A DNA stretch of 64,000 nt from Leptidea sinapis (Eukaryota > Arthropoda > Insecta > Lepidoptera > Pieridae). Positions 34,088-44,557 of this stretch are shown here, piece by piece; positions within the stretch are counted from its first letter, which is position 1; every line of letters begins with the position of its first letter. The translations under genes were made by a program, and so were the position numbers. The notes under the pieces were generated by a model. The model saw only the letters and a program-made list of their open reading frames with translations, searched no databases and was not told where the DNA came from. The DNA lies in the NCBI RefSeq assembly GCF_905404315.1, contig NC_066288.1:4278001-4342000 (forward strand), read 5' to 3'.

Positions 34088-34933
34088 AGTCAGATTTTTT
34101 CACAGTTCTACAGTGTTTGTGACCAACCGAGTATTTAGTTTTTAAACACGTAATCGTCATATCGTGATCAGTCAGATCCGCGCTGCAAATGAAACCCTCT
34201 GCTGACATGTTGTTCTTTATGAAAGTGTGGTCCAAACAAGTTTTGCCGTGAGTTGGTTTTAAAAATACAGGCAACAAACAAAACTCGGCCATCAGGCATA
34301 GGTATTCGTGACGTCGTGGGTCCACACTTGTAGGACATATATCTATATTCATGTCACCAGTAATTATTAATGAGCTTTTTGAGGATTCCTTCGTAAGGAG
34401 GCTTCCAGGCCGTCTAAAAAATTCGTGGTGTCCTTTACTGATGGGGATCTGTAAATAGCTATGATTTTTGGACCTTTGGAAATATCAATTTGTAAACAAA
34501 TTGCGTCATTCAGTTCAGGCTCACATACAGACACTGAAATTTCGTTTAGGACATAAACGACAACACCACTACACTGGTTTATAGCTCGGTAAGTTCTAAA
34601 CGAATCATATCCATCTAACTGCATGACTATTGAATAATCATCAAGCCAACATTCCGTCAAAATAATCACACCGTAAGTTATAACAAAACGTTGCAGATTT
34701 GCTCTGAATAGGTCAAAGTTTTTATTTAGACTTCGAATATTAAATGTTAAAATTTTAAAATTATATTTTCCCAACTGAAGCAGAGCGTTACACGATTCTA
34801 TGTCTTCAACCTTATGGCACGTTATAGTCAAGATGTTATCAATTTCACTTATCATGTTACTAGCCATTTGAGTTGTGGTAAATATAATATATTCTTTGGT
34901 ATTTTGGGGTTGTTGGTTGAAGACAAGAGACAA
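34062..34933 (-). pseudogene. Non-LTR ORF2 apurinic-like endonuclease, frameshifted
   Basis: The APE-type endonuclease nicks target DNA for priming. It is read in two frames. The first (34933-34367, 188 codons) contains LTFNIRSLNKN, ILTECWLDD (active-site Glu) and IIAIYRSPS. The second (34352-34062 and a few codons upstream) contains GDMNIDI (Asp/Asn pair), CLDHTFI and LTDHDMT (catalytic His). The shift at ~34378 is explained by loss of one A from a run of five (six restores the frame); the exit at ~34098 into the RT frame is explained by an extra A in a run of six. All key endonuclease residues are otherwise preserved, so only two homopolymer changes separate this copy from an open ORF2. Confidence 0.8.
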
Positions 34934-35244
34934 TTATATTTATTAAATTGATAAAGTGAGAGATACATAAGTTGTCGGACAACGAATAATTACGGGTTCT
35001 TTTAATTACGTTTTGAATTTTATAAGAGCTGTGTTGGATAGTGAATGCTTGTGAATATGGGTTTGTGAATAAGTATAAGATAATGCGTGTATAAGATAAT
35101 GTTTTTTGTGTGCGTAGGGTGTGTGTGTGTTGTGAACGTTGTTGTGATACTTTGAATATGATTGAGAGCAGATTGTATCTATAACAATTATCTAACCTCA
35201 AGGTGTTGAAACTAATACTTATGAAATGTAACAAAATAGAACTC
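34934..35244 (-). other. ORF1-ORF2 spacer of the LINE
   Basis: About 300 bp between the ORF1 stop and the first ORF2 codons. The open frame there (34860-35234) is not conserved-looking. It includes a short (GT)n run near 35125. Confidence 0.5.
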
Positions 35245-36010
35245 TTAAGATGTAATTTCTTGAATGTTTGAAATGTTTTGTTGTGTTACCTTATTTTTGA
35301 AACAATTTTGCAGATCTTCGCCAGATTTGATGGTGACGTAACGGAGTTTTTCAGCTTTACGAACATATATAGTTCCGTTTCGGACCCAACAGAAATTAAA
35401 GTTATGTTCCTTAGCTTGTTGACGTGCTTCACGAAATAATTGCCGATTAAATTTCGTAAGGCGTTCGTTGATATATAATATGTTTGATGGTTGTTCAGCA
35501 GTTATTCCTTCGGATGTAAGATTACGTCTTAGCTTTGCTGCCTGTAGTATTTCGTCCCTTTTGGATCGTCGAACAAGGCGAATAACAATTGGGCGCGTAA
35601 CTGGAGAAGATCGGGATTTAGACATTTGCGAGGCTTTTGGGCCAGCTCTTTCTACGTAGTCGACATCATTTTCGCTAAGTGATACTCCGAGTTTTTTGGA
35701 TATAAGCATGGCTATATGAGTTATGCTCTCATTTTTCTGTTCATTAACACCAACAATTTCTATTTCGTTTTTTAAAAGAATTTGTTCGTAGTTATTTATT
35801 GTTGACTCAATGCGCTGGAGAGACCCTTTGAGGTTTGTGATCTCTGTCTGTTGAGTCAAAAATTTCCTGTCATACTGTTCGAGTTTGATGGTATCCGAAT
35901 GTAGTTCTCATTTAACTGTTTTTAAATCCTGGAATATCTCACTGTTTTGCTGCTTCAATGCTTGTAACTCTTGTCTCAGAAGTCTGATTTCGGTTAGAAA
36001 TTTTAGGACT
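35245..36010 (-). pseudogene. LINE ORF1 (coiled coil plus Baculo_FP-like domain), interrupted
   Basis: The open part from 35859 down (204 codons, first codon TTG) holds the end of a coiled coil (ITNLKGSLQRIESTINNYEQ), an IEIVGVNE segment, DVDYVERAG, RPIVIRLVRRSKRDEIL and ILYINERLTKFNRQLFREAR. This layout matches the FP25K-like (Baculo_FP) ORF1 domain of several insect LINEs, which binds the element RNA. The same frame continues upstream through a TGA stop at ~35908 into LLRQELQALKQQNSEIFQDL, clearly more of the coiled coil, so the stop is a nonsense mutation (CGA to TGA is the simplest reading). Sequence becomes A-rich before any ATG, marking the truncated 5' end. Confidence 0.75.
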
Positions 36011-36030
36011 TTTTTTATTTTTTTATTATT

Positions 36031-37727
36031 ATTTATATATATTATAATTAAATACATTGTTCTACATGCCTAATATAAATTTACAGTCTCAATCTCAAAA
36101 ACAGAAACAAAGAGGCACCTTTAAATTAAATTCCTCTGGATGGCTCACTAGGAAACCCTGTGCAGAGCCAACCAGTCATTACCGTCTGCTATGTAATTTT
36201 ATATAATGTTAATAATTAATGAAATAGAACTAAGACTGACACTTAAACAATATTTATCCAACTTTAAAGCACTTCACACTTCTGATCAATAAAGCGCGAC
36301 TAGTAATTTTGGCAGTCCTCTCTTGATGTTAACCTGACACTGCCTAAAGAACTGTGAAGGTGCAACCGTGCAAGGTAAGGCCTATGCGGAGGATGCAGTA
36401 ACTCGAATTATCTCCAAGGGGGAGATCTCGAAATTTTCTTAATTAATGCTGAGTAGCTAAAGTTTTTTGTTATCGTCCTATTTAGTCCACCCTTTCTATT
36501 GAACAATTCCGGCCGGCCTTCCACTGATCTTCTTGCACTCTTATCAGTTTGGGGTAGAGATACATGGATATAGATCGATGGTTATTCACGGCGGTAGAAG
36601 CTTATAATGAACAATAATACCCTTTCAGTCCAACCATACAAACAATTTCACCTTATTATGAGTTGATCTAGGTTCTGCCACAGTCTGTGAAGCCTGGCCG
36701 ACTTTTGACGACCTTTTGCGAACATTCTTTTCGTGCGTGATTCACTTTTAATTCCAATTATTAATCTTTTCAAAAATGAATCGGATTTATTACGTCTCGA
36801 GAATGAATCACGTTTGAGATCTTTAGGTTTTTTTTCGTCGAGCTCATATAGTAGCCAAATATCGCTTACATACAGCTTCTATGCACGGACGAGTAAAAAA
36901 AGAAGTACTCCGCGCCGTGATATTAGCAAGTGAAGCACCGTTATGCTAGTGTGTGTGCGGTTACGGGGGATACTAGTTATACAATTTAATCTCCCTTTAA
37001 TAATATATGGCCACAAATACTTATATAGTATTGTTTTCACACTTTTTCACAACGCACGACGGCATCTTTAAAATATTTTATTGAGACGCAAACTAATGTG
37101 TCACAGACATGACAATTCTCATAATGTCCGTCTATCGGCCTGTAGTGTAAGTGTGTGCGTGGGGCTATGTATTTACACCTTAATAAGCTTGTTTTGGTGC
37201 TACACTGTTATGTAAGGAGACACGGAGTCCTTATTTTACTAGTCCGTGCTTCTATGTAAACCTTTTTTGTAGTTAATTCCGACCTTGCTGGACTTTTCTA
37301 AAATAGCGTTCATTTTATCGGTTACTGTACGACCAGAGCGAAATGAAGCTTGGTATAAAGATTAAACAAAACAACAAAGCTCTAACCAACATTGTGTCAC
37401 TGTTACTAACACTGCAGAAGTTCATAAACGTCACAAATTTTTCTTCTTCATTAGATTTACTTATTTTGACAGAAAAAAGAACAAATTTAAAATACAACTA
37501 GAAACAACATTTTAGTACTTATTTAATTTTTTTTTTAATTGTAACCTTTTTAAGGGCATCAAAACCAGCCAGATACAAATAATACCTACAGCTAAAGAGA
37601 GTTTAATACAATTTTATTAATATATACACTATAAATGTGAAAAGATATAATTTTGAAAAATATATTTCAAAACAAGGTATATAACTAAAAATAAAGACAT
37701 AAATATTTCCTTTGCACCACCTTGACC
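36031..37727. other. Unassigned sequence
   Basis: 1.7 kb without recognised gene or repeat. The frame at 36733-36933 starts at a GTG and has no domain; the one at 37315-37497 (minus) likewise. Composition is ordinary for the window. Confidence 0.4.
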
Positions 37728-37835
37728 CTTGTCCCCAGAGCCGGATTTAGGAGAGGGCAACTGGGGCTACAGCCCATTTGTAGAGGCCCTAGACCCCTAC
37801 AAAAAAGGGCCCCCACAAATGATTTCGGAAATAAA
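37728..37835 (+). repeat. Possible hAT-type transposon end
   Basis: CAGAGCCGGATTTAGGAGAG followed by CAACTGGGGCTACAGCCC and AGGGCCCCC. Insect hAT elements often begin CAG.GCCGGATT and contain such GGGC-rich text, but no matching inverted end or 8-bp duplication was found. Confidence 0.35.
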
Positions 37836-38184
37836 ATTCCAAATTCAGTGTAACACTAGCAAACAGCTTTTTCTTTGTTATTTTTTTTCGGGTTTTACGT
37901 TGTTTGTTGCTGACAAGTCGCCTAGTCACATATTTTAGCAACTTGTGACGTTTGCCAATAGGGACGTTATGACAGATATTGGTAAGAAAGCGTATTTACT
38001 TTATTTATTTAAAACGACTTTACTCACGGTCTATCAGTGTAGGTACCGACTAGTTTAGTACCATTCGAATGTGCCCATGTTAAGTGAATTTTTAAATTAG
38101 ATTGTATGAGACACTTACTGCTGGCGGAGACATGTATTTTTTTCTTATACGTATCTCAGTTTTCTTTGTACTTTTAGTACCTAT
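37836..38184. other. Unassigned sequence
   Basis: Nothing recognised left of the Tc1-like element. Confidence 0.4.
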
Positions 38185-38186
38185 TA

Positions 38187-39747
38187 CACTGGCCTGCAAA
38201 AGTAAATATCACACTTATCAAATTAAATTTTTTTCTTAACTATAGAAGGTAGAGATTTAAGATTAAAAACGTTTTGTTGCAAGTTTTATAGGCTTTAATT
38301 CTTAGAAACTAAAAATATACATTAGTAACATTTTTAACTTAAAAAAGATAAATGAATGAAAATAGACATTTTTAGTTTAGTGTAAAAAAATTCAACTAAA
38401 ATGTATTACATGTTATTTAATTTTTAATAACTGGTATTGCCTTCTCGAGCTCTGATTACAACTTCGAGCCGGTTTGGCATACTGAACACTAGGTTTCGGA
38501 GCCGATGTTGGGGAATATTCTCCCATTCTTCTACCAGGGCCTGCTTTAGTGCCCTGAGGGTAGTAGGTGGTGGTCTGCGATTTCTGACTAGCCCCCCAAG
38601 CTCATCCCAGCATGTTCAATCGGGTTGAGATCAGGACTTCTTGATGGCCAAGCCATCACGCTGATGCGACCTCCTGAATATACTCTTGTACGATATAAGC
38701 CGTGTGTGGCCGGGCATCATGCATCAGCATCGATCCATCACCCATATTTGCTAAATACGGCCCTGCATACTCATTGAGAATCTCTTGAGCATATCTTTGC
38801 CCAGTGAGGGTGCCATTTTCTATGGCTACTAGCTCTGTGCGACCTTCTGAAGATATGCCAGCCCATACATGTACACTGCCTCCACCGTATTGGACTCTTT
38901 CTGAGATACAGGCTTGAAGGTATCGCTCACCAGGTCGCCTGTAAACACACGCCTTCCATCAAAAGTGTAAAGGGAGAATCGAGACTCATCTGCAAACAAA
39001 ATTCTTGACCATTCTTCTTCATCCCACTGCATGTGTTCACGGGCGTATCGCAGTCTCGCTACTCGATGCTGTCTCTCGAGTTTTGAGCCACTCGCTGGTC
39101 TTCGGGGTTTCAAATTTGCTTCAGCAAGTCTTCTTCTCACTGTACTGTCACTAATGTAGTCCCTCCGGGTCTGAAGTAGCTGTTGCTGGACTTCAACTGC
39201 ATTTTGGTGGCGATTTCTTAACACAGTGGAAATAATATAACGATCTTCTCGGGCACTGGTACACCTGGGTCTGCCATTACAAGGTCTCCTCAGATGGTGT
39301 CCAGTCTCTTCATACCTTCGCATTACCTTCTGGACCGTTCGTACCGTCACACCCACCATTCTTGGAGTGCGACGCATACTGATGCCTAGTTCCAGAAAAG
39401 CCATGGTCCTAGCACGTTCTTCAACTGAAAGAGGCATAAATAAATGTTATGTGCTTTTTAGCATAAATTTTTAAAACAAGACCCGATCGATCTTGAAAAA
39501 AATTTAAAACAGAAAGAAAAATGTAAAGGGTAAAATTGTAATTCGGAAACGTCCACTTTGAAAAAGGAATGGTTTTGTTTTTGAAGTTTTTTTTCAGCCA
39601 ATTCTTAAAAGAAGGTTACCGACTATAAAAATTTTATGTACAAAATTATATTCTCTTTGGAGTCCTTTTTATTTTGAAAGTATATCTTGTGAACTTAAAA
39701 CGTTATCCCAATTTTAAAAGTGTGATACTTACTTTTGAAGGCCAATG
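38187..39747 (-). mobile_element. Tc1-like transposon with both TIRs and TA duplication
   Basis: A 1561-bp element. The left end reads CACTGGCCTGCAAAAGTAAA then TATCACACTT; the right end on the minus strand reads CATTGGCCTTCAAAAGTAAG then TATCACACTT: 30-bp inverted repeats with 4 mismatches. TA precedes (38185-38186) and follows (39748-39749). One transposase gene lies on the minus strand. Low TIR divergence suggests a moderately recent insertion. Confidence 0.88.
38429..39437 (-). pseudogene. Tc1-like transposase, frameshifted
   Basis: Starts at ATG 39437. Residues 1-~110 form the bipartite helix-turn-helix DNA-binding region (MPLSVEERARTMAFLELGIS; GVTVRTVQKVMRRYEETG) with a GRPR linker. 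The DDE domain shows ILFADESRFSL (first Asp, ~residue 150). At ~38870 a frameshift ends the open frame after 202 codons. Downstream in another frame are ENGTLTGQRYAQEILNEY, MLMHDARPHTA (second Asp; family members usually have HDNARPH, so one codon is lost) and AWPSRSPDLNPIEH (Glu of DD34E), after another small shift at ~38665. The C-terminus ends at a TAA near 38429. No activity is expected. Confidence 0.85.
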
Positions 39748-39749
39748 TA

Positions 39750-40860
39750 TTTTATGGAAGAGAGGACAAATGACCGTATGGGTCTCCTGATGTTAAGTGA
39801 TCACCGCCGCCCACATTCTCTTGCAATATCAGAGGAATCACAGGAGCATTGCCGGCTCTTTAGAAAAATGTACGCACTTTTTTTAAGAGTATCGTCCTGG
39901 ATACACCGTTTTGTGGAGGCACGCCACACATGATATACTAATTTGTGGCGTATCGTGCTAAGGATACGGTGGTAGGAAGTAAGCCAAACAGTTCTTTAGA
40001 AGGCTCTTCGTGATAAAAGTGGTAGAAGACACAGAATGAAGCAACGTCTTTACGCAACGCCAAGTTATCTGGCCGTTCACAGAACACTGGGTCCCTAACA
40101 ATTCCAGCAGCTCTGCGTTGCTCGTGGGTACGTGGGGGGTGTGCAGCCCAGAGATGGCAGCAATACTCCATATGTGGGTGAATCTGCGCTTTGTAGAACG
40201 CTGAAATGTGATCTAATACGACGCCTAGCTTCCTCGTAACTGAATTGGCAACCACTCGAGATTTCGAGAACCTGTATTCCGATACTCGGCGAGGCTTTAA
40301 GGGAAGTGTTGTAGGAGACCGGTGATACGACAAATGGGGGTTTTTAGTGTTAAACGCGCAATCTTGAGTCTTTATTGTATTCGGCATCTGCAGTACTGTC
40401 GTCTGCAGAACAATATATGTTGGAGGCGTCCAACATATCATTGAGATTATATAAGCGTTCAACATAGCACAGCCTTGGGGAACTCCAGCGTTCAGGGGCT
40501 TCAGGTTTGAGCAATAACCGTAAACAATGACCTGTATGCTGCGCCCAGTGCGGGTGGATGGAATTTTCGAGAGAAGCGCCTTGTGCTATATACGATTAAT
40601 GGCCTTTGCTATATCAAGGCTAACTGCCAGGCTTTCTCCCTTGCTTTCAATAGCTGCCCCTCTATGTTTTAGATATACCAGAAGATCGCCCGATGGCGAA
40701 TGCCGTACCGTCGGTCGTTAATCAACTGGTGCCCAACGTAGGTTTACCAATAGCTGGCGATTAATTATGCTATCAATGACGTTTTATTGTATGCTTTCCA
40801 TGATTTTGGAGGGAAATTATAGGCCTGTAGTTTGCCGAATCCGTACCAAATTTTTGTTTT
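39750..40860 (-). mobile_element. Decayed LWNELP-family LINE, RT palm to 3' tail
   Basis: The longest copy of this family. On the minus strand, scattered over several frames: VSLDIAKAINRIWHKALLSK (RT motif A, the second Asp of the usual AFD changed to Asn), IQVIVYGYCSNLKPLNAGVP then QGC (motif B), CSADDSTADAEY (the YADD box, Tyr lost), then the 175-codon frame 40465-39938 with SRVVANSVTRKLGV, HPHMEYCCHLWAA, DNLALRKDVASF and the tail. The LWNELP segment is deleted. It ends in TTCCATAAAA exactly where the Tc1-like element begins. Confidence 0.8.
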
Positions 40861-41829
40861 TTTTTTATTTCAAATTTAGAGTAGGTATGTTATAAACTTC
40901 GATAATATAATTGATGAATTTTAAATCACAATCATGAGATGGAACAATCAGAATTGTAGTTTGCGTAGTTAAAGTGGGTATGGAGCGGTCGGTCATATTC
41001 AAGACTCTTCAAAAGCTAGCTATCAGTCGAAAGAAGGTATGTTCAGATATTCAACTTTCGATTGATATTTTTTTAGAGACTGAGCGTTTGGAGATTAAAT
41101 AAAACAACTGCTTGACTGTGAGGAATATGTGGAAGATAATCTTTATTTCAGTTACATGATATATATACAATCCTTAATCCTTAAAACTAGTTAACCAATT
41201 ACAATTGTTACTTAAAAAATATTTAGAAGTTTAGAAAATACACACCAATTCTAAAGCTTACATTTTGACCAATAGTAAAACGTTTCATTCAATAAGAATT
41301 GAGAATAATATTATGTGTTCTATCTCGCTCTAAAACTAATGCTATCGCAGTAAACCGGCCAGCAAGCGCGCGCTAGTGTACACTCGCGTCGAACCTCGAT
41401 CATCCGATGTCAATGAGCATTTAGCACCTACTCTGTCGCTCATTGATTAAAATTGCATGAATAGTGATTGACGCCCCGACGCTTCAGTCGAGTACGCTTG
41501 GCCTTGCTGTGCGGTTGTGTAACGCGGAGCATATGACTGATCACGTGAGTATATCTGCGGTCGTCGAGAGAACGTGACGATGCTTGTAAGTATAAGCATC
41601 ATCTCATCGAAGTCGATGAGATGACTACTGGTGATCTGTATGATTCTATGACTTGATGTACAGCATTATGAAATAGTTCTTATCAGAGCTAATATTACGG
41701 TATATAAAATAAAATGTTTTTTTCAGAACGAATCTTTCGGCATACGCTTATTACAGTTAATATGCACGATTAATATTTCTACGATCTATAATGCTACAAA
41801 GGTATTACATTATACACATTTTGATACAT
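40861..41829. other. Unassigned sequence with two adjacent hairpins
   Basis: No gene. 41370-41640 is less AT-rich than its flanks. At 41579-41600 GATGCTT pairs with AAGCATC, and at 41600-41623 CATCTCATCGA pairs with TCGATGAGATG over a 2-nt gap. Confidence 0.4.
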
Positions 41830-42236
41830 AACGGTGTACAAGGAGTCTCGCTGAAACTGTTAAAATCATATTTACAAAGAAGACTCCAAATGGAAAATGA
41901 AAATGGAAAGCAATCCTCTGGTTCTTTGGTTTTAACCACAGAATAGTTTAAAGAGATTGAGAGAATGTCTTTTATCTGTTCTGTGGTTTTAACGGGCGAA
42001 CCTCAAGGCTCAATACTGGGACCTTTCTTGTTTCTGGTAAATATTAACGTTCTGCAATTTTTTATAAATAAGAAGTATCATAAAGTCTTTTACGCGGATG
42101 ACACCTCTTTGTTGTTTAGAATCAATCGTCAGCAAGATAAGTGTGATGAAATAAATAATGCTTTGTTAAGTGCAATGACGTTCTATACATATGGACATAT
42201 CATTCGCAGTCTGACAGTGGAACGGCTAATGTAGTC
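41830..42236 (+). pseudogene. Non-LTR reverse transcriptase fragment
   Basis: First part (~41840-41925) encodes GVSLKLLKSYLQRR and NGKQSSGSL in one frame; the second (41965-42234) encodes TGEPQGSILGPFLFLVNINV (motif B) and KVFYADDTSLLF (motif C with both catalytic Asp). A frame change lies between. Upstream palm and downstream thumb are missing. Style is Jockey/CR1-like and close to the scrap at 12.6 kb. Confidence 0.75.
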
Positions 42237-42529
42237 GTCGTCGTCAACTGTGTGTTAATCAACAAACCTGAACAAGCCTGTGCTATAAAAATTGCTTAAA
42301 TCATACATTAACGACTCTAAAAAGATGGTGTGACTTATCATCTGTTAGGTTATTTTATTTATATACATAATTGATATGCAAGAAGCGTAAGTAATTAAAT
42401 AAAATAAATATTTTTTTCATTAAATATGATACAATTATTGATAATTTCCAGACAAGATCCGCTTGTCAGAATAGGACAGATGAACGGACACAGTCAGAAA
42501 TGAAAGCAATAGAGTCGCTCTTGCTAACC

Positions 42530-42920
42530 GACTTCAAAAATAGGAGGTGGGTCTCAATTCGTCGGTATGTAATTTTTTATGTTTGTTACCTCAGAACTTT
42601 CGACTGGGGGAACCGATTTTGAAAATTCTTTTTTTTTATTTGAAAGCTGGTGCTTCTCGTGTGGCTTAAATCTGGGGATGACAACCATGAGAAACCCATA
42701 TGTTATTGTTATTTTTGGTGCCGGTGTCAGCCAAGGTAGGTTTGTAACATACATAGTTATAGATGAGATGTGCTTTAGACGCACACACGACGTTAGGAGG
42801 CGAGAGGTGAGAGCGGGGCCGTGGCGGGAGGACACCGATTCGAAAATAACAATAAATAACATATCTATTCCAAAGAATAGTGTTTTTGAAGTCAGTTGTT
42901 TTTTACTTAACATTTTTTTA
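42530..42920 (+). repeat. Repeat D unit 1
   Basis: Begins AACCGACTTCAAAAATAGGA and continues GGTGGGTCTCAATTCGTCGG, TTTGTTACCTCAGAACTTTC and GACTGGGGGAACCGATTTTG. It is followed immediately by a second unit with the same start. I recognise this text as a common lepidopteran interspersed repeat but cannot name its class. The open frame through it (42579-42929) is a by-product. Confidence 0.7.
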
Positions 42921-42957
42921 AAAGCCTAGTAAACAATGATTAGCAATATTGTATTTT

Positions 42958-43270
42958 TAACCGACTTCAAAAAAGGAGGAGGTTCTCAATTCGTCGGTAT
43001 TTTTTTTTTATGTTTGTTACCTCAAAACTTTCGACTGGGTGAACCGATTTTGATATTTTTTTTTGAAAGCTGGTGCTTCCCGAGTGGTCCCATTGTAATT
43101 TGGTCCAGATCTGACAGTGGAATCCACGAGAAAACCATAAAAGTCTTAAATTTTGCTATACATACGTATAGCAAAGTGGATGATAAATTTACCAATAACT
43201 CAACTCGCGCTAACCGATTTCGATGATTCTTCTTTTATTGGAAAGCATATACTTCAAAAATAGTTTGGTT
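42958..43270 (+). repeat. Repeat D unit 2
   Basis: Same start (AACCGACTTCAAAAAAGGAG) and same order of blocks as unit 1 for ~130 bp, then GTCCCATTGTAATTTGGTCC and a further AACCGATTTCGATGATTCTT block at 43212. Tandem arrangement with unit 1, 430 bp apart start to start. Confidence 0.7.
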
Positions 43271-43880
43271 AGGTTCTGATTACGGAATCCATGACAAAGT
43301 AACGGAACACTGTCTGTATTCAAATTGCAAAGTACTTACGTTCGTTGCTGCATTGAAAAGTTTTGTATATTTACACAAATTGTTAGTTAGTGTACTTCAA
43401 ATAAAATAAAATAACAAAAAAACAACCGCCTTCATAAACACTATTCCAAAACAATATATATAATTTGCACTAAAAAGTATAAAAATAATTGCGTATTTTT
43501 ATACAATCTAATTAATTAATATTATTCTAGTTACGATTATTGTAATTTTAAATTGTAAGAGAAATGTGAAGAAATTTAGAAACCAAATAAGCATATTTAT
43601 ATTTCATCACTAAAGAATTTATGTTTCTTGGATTTAATCACATTTAAAAATTGACAAAAGCTGTTATACAAATAAATGTTGATGTCCGCTTACACTACAT
43701 ATACCAAATAGATATCAAAGTCTATAAGACAAATTTTATTTAATTCAAGGAAGTTAACATTTAAATAACCAGTTTAACTAATTATTTTATGTAAATAAAA
43801 ATATTATATTTGAGTTTTACTTTCTCTCATTAAACGTTATCATAACTTATTAAGTCCAAATTCCTTTAGAACAAAGCAAC
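43271..43880. other. Unassigned AT-rich sequence
   Basis: Nothing recognised. It would be the 3' flank of the candidate exon that follows. Confidence 0.4.
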
Positions 43881-44108
43881 TTAAGCATACAATCTTTCAC
43901 CCTTATAATATGAGTGTGATTTTTGATTAAAAACGTAAAAAACCTCCGACTGAACAGGTCTTGATCGGAAAATAGGGACAGACTGACGATCGTAAAACGT
44001 ATAGCACCCCTCTTTTTCGTCTGGGCTTAAAAAATACCTAAATCCTACTCCACTGCTGTCACTATCCAAATTGGGTTCTAAATTCAAAATACGCAATTGA
44101 AACTGAAA
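43881..44108 (-). CDS. Candidate terminal coding exon of an unknown host gene
   Basis: On the minus strand, AACACTATTTCAG is followed by a frame open from its first base to TAA at 43881-43883, giving ~75 residues: FQLRILNLEPNLDSDSSG, then FRYFLSPDEKEGC, FYDRQSVPIFRSRPV and SYYKGERLYA. Amino-acid use is balanced (charged and aromatic residues, few Ile/Asn runs), unlike chance frames here, and the pyrimidine-rich AG looks like a splice acceptor. I recognise no domain. There is no upstream exon identified and no AATAAA close downstream. It could also be a fragment of a transposon ORF. Confidence 0.35.
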   Translation of the reverse strand, partial: FQFQLRILNLEPNLDSDSSGVGFRYFLSPDEKEGCYTFYDRQSVPIFRSRPVQSEVFYVFNQKSHSYYKGERLYA

Positions 44109-44557
44109 TAGTGTTTACATTGCTGCCTATTGACCAATAACATTCTAAAAAACTGGAGTAAACGCAGAAATGTATAGACATAGCAGTCGAAGGTTATTAT
44201 GGTGTCATTTGTGGCATGTGCCATACTTCGACTTTGATTTTATATGAGGAGCATTGTCTATTTGTATAGAACGTCATTGGTTAAGAGTATCAAATGGGTT
44301 CAATATGTTTATATAATTTTTTTTCGAAATTCTAGTTATTTATAATTATTACATCAACCTCCTAAGTACTTACGTGCTAAGTATAGATAAAGCTAAGGAT
44401 TGATATCTTAAGCGTTGTAAGTAAGTAATCAATAATTTTAAATTTGTAATGAAATTTTACTATTTTAAATTGTGAAACAGAAGCTTGTAGTTTCAACTGA
44501 ATTACATGAATGAACTGTAAATACAAAGGCTGCGTTGCATCAACTAACTTTAGCAAT
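44109..44557. other. Unassigned sequence
   Basis: Nothing recognised. Confidence 0.4.

Larger units (their letters stand above)
31750..36030 (-). mobile_element. Near-complete CR1/Jockey-group LINE
   Basis: About 4.3 kb on the minus strand, with ORF1 (coiled coil plus nucleic-acid-binding domain), ORF2 endonuclease and reverse transcriptase, a ~380-bp 3' UTR holding a (GT)n tract, and a short-repeat tail (TCTTATTCTTATTATTATTC, 31752-31776). The 5' end breaks into AT-rich sequence inside ORF1's N-terminal coiled coil, so the copy is 5' truncated. This is the most intact element in the window. Confidence 0.85.

Noticed and set aside
33507..34145. Plus-strand frames opposite the LINE ORF2
   Set aside because: They are shadows of the minus-strand reverse transcriptase and endonuclease.
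37728..38100. Complete hAT transposon
   Set aside because: Only one end resembles hAT; no opposing inverted end and no 8-bp duplication were found.
42579..42929. 116-codon open frame and its antisense 119-codon frame
   Set aside because: Both lie inside repeat D, which is non-coding in its other unit.
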